Assembly (NCBI GenBank): GCA_001599975.1
Contig: BCIO01000002.1
Span: 3,049,883 to 3,113,882 of the forward strand
Source: Cystobasidiopsis lactophilus
Taxonomy: Eukaryota; Basidiomycota; Agaricostilbomycetes; Agaricostilbales; Chionosphaeraceae
Length of the DNA stretch: 64,000 nucleotides
Direction of reading: 5' to 3'
The notes below the pieces were generated by a model. That model saw only the letters and a program-made list of their open reading frames with translations. It did not search any database and had not been told where the DNA came from. The first letter of the stretch is position 1. Each line of letters opens with the position of its first letter. This document shows positions 22,798 to 32,783 of the stretch, in pieces. The position numbers and the translations under genes are program-made.

Positions 22798-25050
22798 TTA
22801 GAAAGTAATCTTCTTGCCAGCGGATGCAGCAATGCCGCCAGTGCGAGAAGAGCCACGTCCTCCCCAACCTGTGACGTTGACAATGAGTTAATTGAAAGAG
22901 AGGCATCACAAAGGAAGGACAAGCTCACCAGCATCTCCCGAGCCACCGCGTCCACGGCCACCTCGTCCGCCACGGTCACCGCCACGGCCACCACGATCGC
23001 CACCACGGCCACGACCACCACGGCCTGAAAGAGCGAAATCAGCAAACAGGTTGAAAGAGTGGCGAAAAGATGAACGCACCTCGGTCGCCACCGCGCGAGA
23101 ATCCTCCGCCTCGTCCGCCACCGCGTCCACCACGGTCGCCTCCCGAATTCTGGGGCTTGGGACCAGAGAAGTCCAAGCGCAATCGCCGGCCGTCAAGCTC
23201 GATGCCCGACTCGCCAGTGCCAGCAGCGACGGCCGCCTTGGCAGCGGCGAGGTCGGCAAACTCGATGTATCCAAAGCCCTTGGGCTGACCGGTCTCGCGG
23301 TCGGTGGGCAGGCGCACGTTGGCCACACCGCCGTATTCAGCAAACAGCTCCCAAACTTGGTCCTCGTTGGCAGAGAAGGGCAAGTTGCCAAGGAAGAGGG
23401 TGCTGGACTCGGCAGAGAGCTCGTCGTTGAACTGCCTCTTGGGAGTCGGGGTGGTGGTGTTATCCTTGTTGCGGGAGCCGGTCTGCACCTCGACCTTGAC
23501 GGATCGGCCGTCAATCTCGGTTCCGTTCATCTGCTCCGCAGCCTGCTTGGCCAGCTCGGAGGTGGCAAAGACAACGTATCCGAAGCTGCAACAATCTCAA
23601 GTCAACATCAAAAGAGAAGCGCAGAGAGGCGACAAGACTGACCCCTTGGACCTGCCGGTGGCGCGATCGGTAATGATGCGAGCACTAGTGACCTCGCCAA
23701 TAGCCTCGAACTCCTTCTTGAGCCAATCATCATCAACGTTCCAGCTAATGCCGCCAACGAAGACAACGTTGGACTCGCCAGCCGCCGGCGTGGACTCGGC
23801 CGTCTTTGCCTTCTTGGCCGCCGGCGTGGCCTCGGCCTCGGGCTTGCGCTTCTTGCTGTTGGTGGCAGCAGGGGCAGCGTCTTCCATCTCCTCATCATCG
23901 TCCGAATCAGACTCATCGCTAGAGTCCTCCTCCTCAGAAGAGGACTCTTCGGCACCGACGGCCTTCTTGATCGCCGTAGCGGTGGCGGCAGCCGCCTTGG
24001 CAACTGGCTTTGCCTCCTGGACAAACACAAAGGGCGAAGGTAAGACACTGAGGTGAGAGGAGACAAAGAACGCGAAGGCTAACCTCCTCATCGTCACCCG
24101 AAGAGCTGTCATCGTCATCGGACGACTCCTCCGACGACTCGGCCTCGATGGCCTTGGCAACCGCCTTTGTCGCCGCCTTAGCGGTGGACTTGACAGCCTC
24201 AACAATCTTGGCAGGGATGGTCTGAGGGAAAGAAGAAGAAAATTTTCGTCAGCTGAAAAGCCTTCCGCCCGGGCAGGCGAAAAACCTCACCTCCTCCTCC
24301 TCGTCATCGTCAGAGTCGGACTCGTCTGAAGAAGATTCAACAGGCTTGGCCGCGACGGGGGCGGCCTTCTTGGCGGGTGCGGCTTTCACAGCTGCTTTTG
24401 GTGCGGTTTTCTGCCATTGTGCCACCGGAGGCGCATTAGCCTTCTTCTCCAATATACAAGACCAAATCAAGCAGGCTCACCTTTGGTGCCTCCTCCTCAG
24501 ATGACTCCTCCTCGGACGAGCTATCGTCAGCAGGCGGGGCGGCGGCGGCAGCCTTCTTGCCGTTCGCTGCAACTTTTTTGCCATTGGCAGCTGGCTTGAC
24601 GGCGGCGGCCTTGGACTTCTCCTCCGGCTCCGACTCGTCGCTGGAGTCGTCAGAGTCGCTGGAGTCGGCGGCAGCCTTGACGACGGCGGCGGTAGCGGCG
24701 ACACCGTTGGCCACAGCTTTTTTGGTCTTGTCGACGCCATTGGCGAGCTGGGCCGAGATGGTGGCGGGCACTTCCTCCTCGCTCTCGCTGTCGTCACTGT
24801 CGTCCTCAGAGGACTCGGACTCGGGCGTGGGCTGCTTGGCCTTCTTGCTGGCTTTGGCGGGAGCAGGCGCAGGGGCAGCGGCTTTGGAAGCCTTTGCCTT
24901 CTTCTGCTCGTCGACCTTGGCGAGAACCTTCTTCTGCTCCTTGGGCAGCTTCTTGAACTCGTCCTTGGCGGCAGGCTTGTTCGCGGCGGCGGCAGGCTTC
25001 TTGCTGCCGTCCTTGACCTTGGTCGACTTCTTGGACTCGGATTTGCCCAT
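22798..25050 (-). CDS. NSR1: NSR1/nucleolin-like nucleolar RNA-binding protein
   Basis: Nucleolar protein for pre-rRNA processing (yeast Nsr1, S. pombe Gar2, animal nucleolin). Start ATG 25050 (MGKSESKKSTKVKDG). The first half alternates Lys/Ala-rich and Ser/Glu/Asp-rich tracts (ESESSEDDSDDSESEEE, SSDSDDSSDESEPEEK and others), spread over at least four exons. Two RRMs follow. RRM1 begins NVVFVGGISWNVDDDWLKKE and includes, across an intron, GYVVFATSELAKQAAEQM. RRM2 begins TLFLGNLPFSANEDQVWELF with RNP1 GFGYIEFA. The C terminus is an RGG domain (GGDRGGRGGGRGGGFSRGG and more in the next exon). A final short exon ends GKKITF with TAA at 22798-22800. About seven introns. Confidence 0.93.
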
Positions 25051-25856
25051 GTTTAAGACTGCGGTTCACTGTGTGAGCTGCCGGACAATGTAGCACAACT
25101 GTAGTGAACTTTGGCACTTACATTCAATGGTGTGGGAGCAAGGAGGTGCGCCGAAAGATTTGCGCAAAAAGTTTTCGACTACACGTGATCTGACGCAAAT
25201 TTTCGACGCCCATGTGAAATAGTCTAAGACGCGCCTCTCTCTCGCTCGTACGCTCTCGTACTCTCGTTTAAGCCGCCGCTCGCAAGGGCTATCGATGCTG
25301 TCTATTGGTGCCGTGTTCATATTATTGCCTATGGGCGGCCAGTCCGGTCTGTGGCGGTCATTTGGCAGCTTTAAGGTCGAAATTGGGCTGCAATGCCTTA
25401 CAAGACCGTTGACAGAACTGCCTCGCCGATTGTCGAGAGCCAGACTCCGACAATACAGGCGCCTCGGTCGAGCGGGAGAACGACATCTACCAGGAAGGCC
25501 TCTTGGCAATTGCGCTTGTCTACCCCTCGCCTGTCCTCGAGCTTCCGCGCGATTGTGCTTAGAGACCGTCTCGTTGGACTCGGCTTCGTTCATACAACTT
25601 GCGTCCTAAAATGAGTCCTTCGGCCGCCCCAAGCCCCAGATGCTGGCTTCCTTTCTTAGACCTGAAGCGATTGCCTTGCACGCTGACGTGAAAAGACCGA
25701 CACCCTTCCTTCGAGCTTGCCATATCTACCATTTTCGTGCTTTGAGTCGGTCAACGTACCGCTGTCCAAGAGTGTTAGTCGTTAGAAGATGTCACGGGGG
25801 CCGACACTAACGAGCGACTCGGAGTCGACCAGAACCCAGGTTGTTCATCAACCACG
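25051..25856. other. NSR1 promoter and poorly defined region
   Basis: Upstream of NSR1 lie a CACGTG box (25182-25187) and an RRPE-like element AAATTTTC (25197-25204). Further on, a possible small plus-strand gene could run from ATG 25295 (MLSIGAVFILLPMGGQ) through a 40-nt intron into ASVERENDIYQEGLLAIALV, ending with TAG at 25562. Codon use in that second part looks genuine, but the intron is unusually short, so I leave it as a candidate only. Confidence 0.35.
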
Positions 25857-26108
25857 ATGAACTCCACAACTGAAGTAAGCCTCTGGTTATGACATCATGC
25901 TCCAATTGGCTGACACGGCTAATAGACTGCACAGAACCCTGCCAAGCTTGACGCCGTTGACCTGTTTGGTGGCGAAATCAAAGACGTCGAAACCGAGCGC
26001 GACTGTCCCCCTCCTCCTTCCTCCAGTTCCGAGGGCATAGAATCTTCTCTTGAAGTTATAGAGGACGAAGATCCCGGAGTTTGTCGCGGTCGAGGGGGCT
26101 ATAATTAG
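25857..26108 (+). CDS. Small acidic protein of unknown function
   Basis: Two exons, ATG 25857. A short first exon (MNSTTE) is joined through a canonical GTAAGC...AATAG intron of about 50 nt to TAQNPAKLDAVDLFGGEIKD. The sequence continues through a Pro/Ser stretch (CPPPPSSSSEG) to LEVIEDEDPGVCRGRGGYN and TAG 26106-26108. About 67 residues, acidic, with no signal peptide or membrane segment. I recognise no family. Additional 5' exons are possible, since coding-like sequence occurs upstream. Confidence 0.4.
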
Positions 26109-26430
26109 CTATCTGCGCGGAGCCCTCAACACCACTCTGAATTTGTAGCCCCCAGCACTTCATCCTCTTTGACCGTTCTCACTCCTACGCGCACTGAGCG
26201 CTCGAACTGCTCCCCAGGCCGCCTTTCGACTTTTGCCACCTCCGCGGAACTTGAATGTTCTGCGCCGCCATGAATGTCATCGTTCGTTCCGATATATTTC
26301 ATTATGGCCAACACTTTTGCCAACCCCTTCTTTTTAATCTGTACATCCCTCCTCTCGAATAGCCTTCTGTACCCTTGGCATAAGCACAGACCACGCCGCC
26401 ACAAAATTTTACCACCACAAATCTCTAGGT
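26109..26430. other. Convergent 3' flanks
   Basis: 322 bases between the stop of the small acidic gene (+) and the stop of MBP1 (-). T-rich patches near 26320-26340 fit 3' UTR. Nothing else is supported. Confidence 0.4.
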
Positions 26431-28781
26431 TCAGACAGCCATGAGGGGCTCCTGGTCGTCTACCGTCTCGACCAAGCCATCGAGCACGCCGTCGAGGTCG
26501 CTGGCAGGCACGCCGCAGCCGAGCGAGAGCAGCTTGCGGTAGTCGCCCATCTTGGCGTTGGCGCCGGCCTCCGCGGACAGGTGGATGAATTCTTCGAAGA
26601 GGTCCTGCCTCTGCTCCTGAAGGTTGAGAACCAGGGATCGAGCTTCGTCGCAAGCCGAGTCTACGGTGGCGGGCGCAGTGGGCATGGCGAACAAGGCAGC
26701 CATGTCGGCAGGCGGTGCGTCGACGGAGATGCGCAGCTCTTCATCCCGGATGTACTGGTTCCACCCGTTCCCAAATCCGTAGGCCATCTTCTCCTTGAGC
26801 TCGGCCTCCAAAGCCTGCTCGCGCGCTTTCAGCTCGTCGTAGGGGGCAGCCTGGTTTTTGAGGTGCTCGACAGTGCGCTTGGAGCCGTCGATGTCAGCCT
26901 TGATGTTGCTGAGCATGGTGTGCGCCTGGGCGGTCTGGCGCTCGCTCTCTTGCAGCTCGTTGTCAAAGTTGGTGGCGAGCGCCTCGATCATCTCCGACAC
27001 TTGAGGGACGACTTTGCGCGAGGCGTGCTGAGCGGTCTCCGAGTAGTGCAGCTGAGGCTTGCCATAGGCCGCGTGGGCACCCATCAAGCCTGGCGACGGC
27101 TCGCGGAAGCGCGCGTCCTCCATGATGTAGTCCTCCGCCGACTTGCCCTCTTTATTGGTGATTCGCGGGTCGCCGCCGTGGTCGATCAGCAGCTTGACCA
27201 GTCGCCTCGACCGCGCCCTGGCTGCCAGAGTCAAAGGGGTCTCGCCTTCCTCGTCTTGGAAGTTGAGAATATCGGCGACTTCGCGGGGGAAGTCGGCGAG
27301 CCTCTGCAGGACGGTCTCCATGTAATAGCGCGCGGCGTGCGTCTTGCCCTTTTGCAGTGCAATGTCGACGATGTAGTGGAAGACGGTGCGGTCATTGCGA
27401 TCGATGTTGATGGTGGATCGGTGCAAAAGCTCAAAGAGCTCGGGGAACTTGCGCAGGTCGTAGTTGTTGGTGAACATGACGGAGCGCATCAAGGCCGTCT
27501 GGCCCATGGCGTTGGCCCTGAAGATGTCGGCCCCAGCGGTGAGCAAGAGGCGGACGATGCGGATGCGGCCCATGGCGCAAGCCCAATGAAGCGCGGTGTG
27601 GCCATCGTCGTCGATGACAACGTTGGCGTCAAAGTCAGTGGGCGGAGAGATGAGGAACTGAGGGATTTGCGAGGATTCGGACACGAAGTAGTCCAGAATG
27701 AGGCGGGCATAACGAGCCGGGCCTGCGCCACTGCTGGCAGACTGGAGCATGGGGGCGCTAGAGCTGGACTGGTGGTTTCGGTCGTCGGCCTTGCGCTTTT
27801 TGGAAGAGCCGCCTGCCGGGTCGTATTCGGAGTGGACTGATTCAATGGGGGAAGGCGTGCGCGAGTGGGAGGAAACGTCCGAAGGCGTGGGCGACATGGA
27901 GCGGTCTTCGTCCAGCTGGACGCGCGACATCTCTTCTCGCTCATATCCTCTTCTTGCAGCATAGGCCTGGGCTTGGGCTTGTGCCTGTGCCTGCTGCTGG
28001 GCGGCGGCAGCCACTTGAGCGGCTTGGGCGGCCGCCTGCCTGGCCTGGGCGGCTGATTGGCGCTGGGTCTGCCTGGGTTGGGACTGAGGAGGTGGCAAAG
28101 TCATGCTGGAGTCGACGTCGGTGTCTGCAGTCTTGGCCTTTTTCGGTGCCCGGTTTGGCGGGTTGGTGAGATGCTTGGGCGCCAACGGCGGTGAGTCTTG
28201 GGTCGGCACGTAATCGATGATGGGCTGCAGCAGGTGATCAACACCGTACTGCTGCGCCAGCGCCAATCCGCGATCCATTGGGACCCAGGTGCCTAGAGCC
28301 CAGAGCTCAGCCCGTCGCAAACAGGCGAATTTCGGGAGACGCACCTTGGTATTTGCCATAGCCGCCTTGCACCTTCTCGTGCACGCCCTTCTGCACCTCT
28401 CGCTCGAGCACTCTGGTGCGCTGTGGCTTGTCGAAACCGGCGACCTGCGATTGGGCCCCAAAAATTTAAGCTCGAGACATTGCTTTGGGCAGCAGACGTG
28501 CTCCAATGACCCACCTTGAGGATTTGGGTCGCGTTCAACCAAGCGTCAGCTCGTCTGCGCATGACAGCGACACCTTTGCCTGTGGCGTCGACAAAACAGC
28601 GGTCAGAAATCGCGCCCAAAGCCGCCTTCATTAAGACCTCGGGAAACTCACAGGGCATTTCGTAGACCGGCACATTGCTGGCAGGGGACAGGGTCAGCTT
28701 GCAGCGTGTCAACACGCTGCATCAGACTCACGAGTAGGTAGCCTTGAAGATCTGGATAGCGGGGGCAGGGGAGGCCGCCAT
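26431..28781 (-). CDS. MBP1: APSES/KilA-N transcription factor of the Mbp1 type with ankyrin repeats
   Basis: DNA-binding subunit of an MBF-like cell-cycle factor controlling G1/S genes. Start ATG 28781 gives [17 protein letters not shown], then NVPVYEMPC. The APSES domain continues after intron 28580-28651 (72 nt) with [20 protein letters not shown]. After another intron comes [19 protein letters not shown], then GGYGKYQG and, after a GTGCGT intron, [21 protein letters not shown] long Gln/Ala-rich linker (around 28080-27960) leads to ankyrin repeats ([60 protein letters not shown]). A coiled coil follows ([17 protein letters not shown] and [17 protein letters not shown]), as in Mbp1/Swi4 proteins that dimerise with Swi6. 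Stop TGA 26431-26433. Mbp1 versus Swi4 orthology is not settled by eye. Confidence 0.92.
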
Positions 28782-29848
28782 GGTGAGAACAAAAGGCCTT
28801 CAAGCCCTGAGACTTGCTGGAGCGGTCGCGGCGAGCTGTCTGCGCGCCCTACACGGTGCGCTGGGATGCCTGGGCTCTGTACAGGTGGATCAAGGCCAAA
28901 CAACGCGTTGCAACGACACGGAGCGAGCGCAACGGCCTCCAAGCTTCACAGGCGAGATTTGCTGGGACGCGATGCTTGTGGTCAGTTGGCGGATGCCTCT
29001 CTACTATTGCTTTCATTGACATGTACAAAAATATTGTCGATGGCGAGGACGCGCCGCGCGAGACGGATGACCTCTAGCTCCTATTACAAGGCAGTGACCC
29101 AACGCCTCGGTGGCGTGGCCAGAGGATCCCTCTAGTACCGTGCCCCCCTTCCTCTTCGGGTCAAGCAAAAGGTGTTGAGAGGAGTTGTTTCATAGCGCGG
29201 GATGTGCTGAACCTGCCCATGTAAGTACGAAGGATGAGTACGAAAGCGCTATGCAGGGCCGGCGGTGACATGATGCGACGCCCTGTCAAGCCCAAAAGCC
29301 ACAGAGCAGCCAACAAATGCAGAAAACATACTTGATAGTGAACCAGTCGAAGCTCAGGCCAGACTCACGAAGCAAAGCCGGAGCGCTTTCGGAACGTGCA
29401 GATGAAGACGACGCGCAACCGGCCAAGTACTCGGGCATCTATGGCAGCACAGAGCATGACGCATTGATACCAAAGAGAGTTCAAGTTGCAAATCACTGAG
29501 CAGCTAGCCTTGGGCGAAGATCTTTCCGCTCATGCGCTTCCACACAACGGAGGGGGCTTGTAAAGTAGAGACTTCACACAGTCCGATGGCGCTTAGAGTC
29601 AGCTCAGAGCCTATACTTTCCATAACAAAGTACGAGACATGGCTTCTCAACACGGCATTCGCGATCAACAGCAAGTCTGGTCAGTCAAAGCAGCGCCAGA
29701 TCGGCCAAGCCCCCAATTTTCTAGATCCGAGGAAGCCAAAAGACAGCAGACATCATCACAAAAAAAGGAGCAACCACACGCAAGGGAAGCAAAGGCGGGC
29801 CAGCCAAACATCAGCCAAAGATGGCGGTCCTTTGCCAACCGCCAACAA
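28782..29848. other. Long intergenic region between MBP1 and NDUFB7
   Basis: 1067 bases between divergent genes, holding both promoters. Plus-strand open frames exist (for example from ATG 29639, MASQHGIRDQQQ), and that one runs in frame into the NDUFB7 start. It is Gln/Ser/Arg-rich and looks non-conserved, so I treat it as leader. No tRNA or other RNA gene is seen. Confidence 0.4.
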
Positions 29849-30324
29849 ATGGAGACGGTCGCCTCGGACGAGACGCTTAGGGCCAACCGGATCCCGCTAG
29901 GGTATGGCAGCAGGAGCTCAGCATGCTGAATCGCAGGGTCGCTCATCGCGGAAGCTTGGCAGGTGGAGGGACAACTGCTCGGCGCTTCTCGTGCCCCTCA
30001 ACAAGTGCCGGCATAGCAACTACTACTTGCCTTGGAGTGCGTCCTCTCCTACCTGCCAACGCACTGTCGATGGCTATGAACTCATCACGGATGCTCAGCC
30101 TGCGAGCACGAGCGGCACACATACGAAAAGTGCCAATACGACGAGCAAGTTGCTTTCCCTCCGTCCTCCCCTTGCTCCCCAAGCTAACCCGCAAGGACTT
30201 CAGCATGATGGATCGTATGAAAAAGTTTGTCTATCTGGCTCAGGTTGTCTCAAGCCCGGCCTCATCGATGGGCGCACGCAGGATCTCAAAGCAACAGCTC
30301 AAGGCGGCGGAAGAGGCCGAGTAG
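29849..30324 (+). CDS. NDUFB7: Complex I subunit NDUFB7/B18
   Basis: Accessory subunit of mitochondrial NADH:ubiquinone oxidoreductase, on the intermembrane-space face, with a CHCH fold. Start ATG 29849: METVASDETLRANRIPLG. An intron with a GTATGG donor gives GWRDNCSALLVPLNKCRH. A second intron (GTGCGTCC...CTCAG) joins YYLPW to TCEHERHTYEKCQYDE. A third (GTTGCT...CGCAAG) leads to QDFSMMDRMKKFVYLA and the Lys/Ala-rich tail, ending TAG 30322-30324. The two CX9C pairs (C-SALLVPLNK-C and C-EHERHTYEK-C) are the family hallmark and only appear when all introns are removed. About 102 residues, normal for fungi. The frame is open to ATG 29639, so a longer N terminus is possible but unlikely. Confidence 0.92.
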
Positions 30325-30386
30325 GCGCCCGGAATCTGTAAACCAGGGCATGCGGAGGAGGAGGAAATGGGGGAAAGATGATGCAT

Positions 30387-31484
30387 TCATTCAATCGACT
30401 TGTTACTAGAAGCAGACGGCGGCGCGGCCAGCTTGGGGAGAGAGAAGCCCGCCGGCCAGTTGATGCCAATCGGTTTCCGCCCCTTGAGCCAACCCCCACG
30501 CTGGATCTTGCGCCAGTTGTCGTCCCGGTTCTTGAAATTCCACAGCTCGCGCCGGCGGTGGCGGCCAAAAGGCTGGCCAAACTCCATGTAGGCCACCGAG
30601 AGCTCGGGCAGGAAGCGCTTCCACGGCTGGAGCAGAGGGGTGAAAGTGTCTTGGGAGACGTCCTTGGCCTCCGTCTCCAAGCCTAGTTTTGCCCGGCCTG
30701 TCCAGTAAATTTCGTCAGGCAAAGAAAACACAGGAAAGGGGAAAGTTGGACAAACGAGGTTCAAGGACAGTGCCATTGAGCTTGGCCAGTTCGGCTGGCC
30801 AGAGCGCGCGCTTGGTCATGAAGCCGTTGTTGGGCACCTCTGTCCGGCTCGCCTTGTCCTCTGGCGCCCATCTCCCTGCCACCGTATCCCACATCCGCAC
30901 CCGGGTCGGCACTCTGTCCCACGCCCACCGCCCTCGGCTCTTGTCAAATCGCAAGTTGTTGGCCTTGAGTCGGACAGCAACGGGGATCAGGGTAGCGTCC
31001 TTGGCGTGCGGGAGGACAAGGGCGACGTTGGAGTAAGGGATGGGTCGGGTTTTGAGGCCGTCCTCTGCTGCGTTCGGGCTCTCGAACACTGTTCCTGGAG
31101 CTGCCGTCCGAGTTGGCCGTTCTCTCTGTATCCAGGCGCATCAAGATATGAGCTCACAGCGGAGCAGCGCAGGGTAGAGCAAAGAGGACTGACCATAAAC
31201 TTATAATCATGCAAAAACATCCTGTTCGCCAACCGATCCACCGAGTGCACCGTGCCCGTCTGGCCTCTGATCTCCTTGGCGCCTGCCAACACCAAGACCT
31301 GGTCCTGCGGCGCAATGTTCCAGGCTGGGATGCGGTCTCTTAATTTTGCCTTCTTCGCCGGCGGCCGCAACAGAGGCGGGATGCGCTTGGTCTGGAGCAC
31401 GTCCAAGAACTTGTTCTGCTTCAAGTGCGAAAAGTCGGACTGCACCCAGCGAGCGGCCAACCGGGTCAGCTCGGCTTTGGACAT
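30387..31484 (-). CDS. MRPL40: Mitochondrial ribosomal protein uL24m (MRPL40-type)
   Basis: Large-subunit mitoribosomal protein with a KOW motif. Start ATG 31484: MSKAELTRLAARWVQSDFSH. The KOW region reads WNIAPQDQVLVLAGAKEI, then GQTGTVHSVDRLANRMFLHD. Introns around 31195-31090 and near 30720 connect to SNVALVLPHAKDATLIPVAV, WDTVAGRWAPEDKASR and EVPNNGFMTKRALW. The last exon begins EIYWTGRAKLGLETEAKD and holds LPELSVAYMEFGQPFGRHRR, ending TGA 30387-30389. The mitochondrial extension after the KOW core is typical of fungal homologues. It faces NDUFB7 across only 62 bases. Confidence 0.88.
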
Positions 31485-31864
31485 TTTGGCTGGATTCGAG
31501 GATGCACTCCAACAGAATTGTTTCTCGCGCAAACGTCCAACCTCTGTGAACCTTCGCTTTGTGGTTCTGGCTCTGTGACAAGATCTAGTTCTCTTGTTTG
31601 ACACACGCCCACAAAAGCATCCAGGTTAGCTTCCGCTGCTTTGCTCTCTGGAAATCTGCGCCGGCCGCTTCACTCCCCTTTGGTGCTTCTCAACCTATGA
31701 TGACTCGTCTTATTTCCTTATCTACACTGAACCAACTTTGTGTTGATAACGACCTTTGTTATTCTATAATTCAATCGCTGTCTGATCTTGCCCCGGTCGC
31801 ATCCCTGCCTTTTGCATTGGAAGCAAAGATCGCTGACTTCTGTTTGGGACTCGGTGCCACAGGC
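31485..31864. promoter_or_regulatory. Divergent region between uL24m and EMI1
   Basis: 380 bases between two divergent starts. The frame of EMI1 stays open well upstream, but the translated sequence there is not conserved-looking. Promoters of both genes are expected here. Confidence 0.4.
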
Positions 31865-32378
31865 ATGACGACAGCGCAAAGCAGAAATTTTGAAGCACTG
31901 GTGGCGGAGGAGCTACCCTTGCAATCGGCCTCGCTCGACTTGGAGGGCGGAGCCATGCCGTCCTGCATGACCGTCTTTGACAAATTCCTCTCTTGCTACA
32001 GTTCGTCGCTTCCTCTCCTTCCTCCACTCGAAATGAACGCTGACAGGAGCACAACAGACCTCCGCAACCAATTTCAGTCCATTTATCGCCAAGGGCAAAT
32101 GCCCGAGTGCTCAGCCAAGTGGGAAGACTTCAAGTTTTGCCTCAGCTGTCGGGCCTTGTCGCCAGAAGAGAAGCGTAAGGCATGGGTGGAAAGGCGGGCA
32201 AAGTGGTGGGCCGGCAGGAGATTAGAGAGGAGCTCAGAGGATGTGTGGGATGCGAAATCGTAAGAAAGCTTTTACCTTGCCAGCTCTCCTGGATCGCTGG
32301 ACTCACGTCTGATTTTGCTCTTACAGGTATCCGGATGACACAGCAGATCGATACGCTTCAATGCGCAAGGCTTCATGA
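31865..32378 (+). CDS. EMI1: EMI1-like DUF3128 protein
   Basis: Small CHCH-like protein of the DUF3128/Emi1 family. Yeast Emi1 is linked to meiotic gene induction and mitochondrial function, and the biochemical role is unclear. From ATG 31865, MTTAQSRNFEALVAEE leads to the conserved GGAMPSCMTVFDKFLSCY. A short intron with a GTTCGT donor then gives the second half, LRNQFQSIYRQGQMPECSAK and WEDFKFCLSCRALSPEEKR, ending RLERSSEDVWDAK. A last intron (GTAAGA...TTACAG) adds SYPDDTADRYASMRKAS and TGA 32376-32378. The four Cys (SC, SC, EC, FC) match the family. The acceptor of the first intron is ambiguous by 12 nt. Confidence 0.85.
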
Positions 32379-32783
32379 GGGAGACGGGCGTATGCGCTAG
32401 AGCGCCACCAACTTATTAGCAAACCTTTGGCTATGGTGTCCCTTGCCTTTCATTGGTGAGAGCCATTCTAACATACTTGACTATCTTGCAAGGTCTCATG
32501 TTCCTTCTTGAAGGTGGCATGCTGACATCTGGCTAGAAGAGCACGTGTGGAGGCGGCAGCAGCTGCGATGCCCTGCGCGTACTTCACGGCGCTATGGCCA
32601 TTGAATACCTTACATACAGACTTGCAATTGGCAACATGTACTTCTTTCACAGCTCATTTGGAGTCAAGTGGCCGCGGGGCATTTTTGTCGAGGCGCGCTC
32701 CGAAGCCACTCTGCCTCCACCAGAGTCCTTCCTGAACCGCCAGTCGCTTTTCATTTCGTTCCTTCATCTAAGTTTCTTGCAAA
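32379..32783. other. Gap with a weak minus-strand coding candidate
   Basis: 405 bases between two plus-strand genes. On the minus strand, about 32640-32470 encodes HVANCKSVCKVFNGHSAVKY and AQGIAAAAASTRALLARCQ with good codon use, and a small exon MPRGHLTPNEL lies just upstream. I could not assemble a convincing gene, so this is noted only as a possibility. Confidence 0.25.

Noticed and set aside
26126-26653. Minus-strand frame beyond the MBP1 stop
   Set aside because: It overlaps the MBP1 coding end in another frame and continues into 3' flank; its sequence is Arg-rich and random-looking.
26581-27840. 419-codon plus-strand frame antisense to MBP1
   Set aside because: The ankyrin repeats and APSES domain on the minus strand are unmistakable; this is the reverse-strand shadow of GC-rich third positions.
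29639-29848. N-terminal extension of NDUFB7 from ATG 29639
   Set aside because: In frame and open, but it would double the length of a very constant small subunit, and its Gln/Arg/Ser-rich content does not resemble the family.
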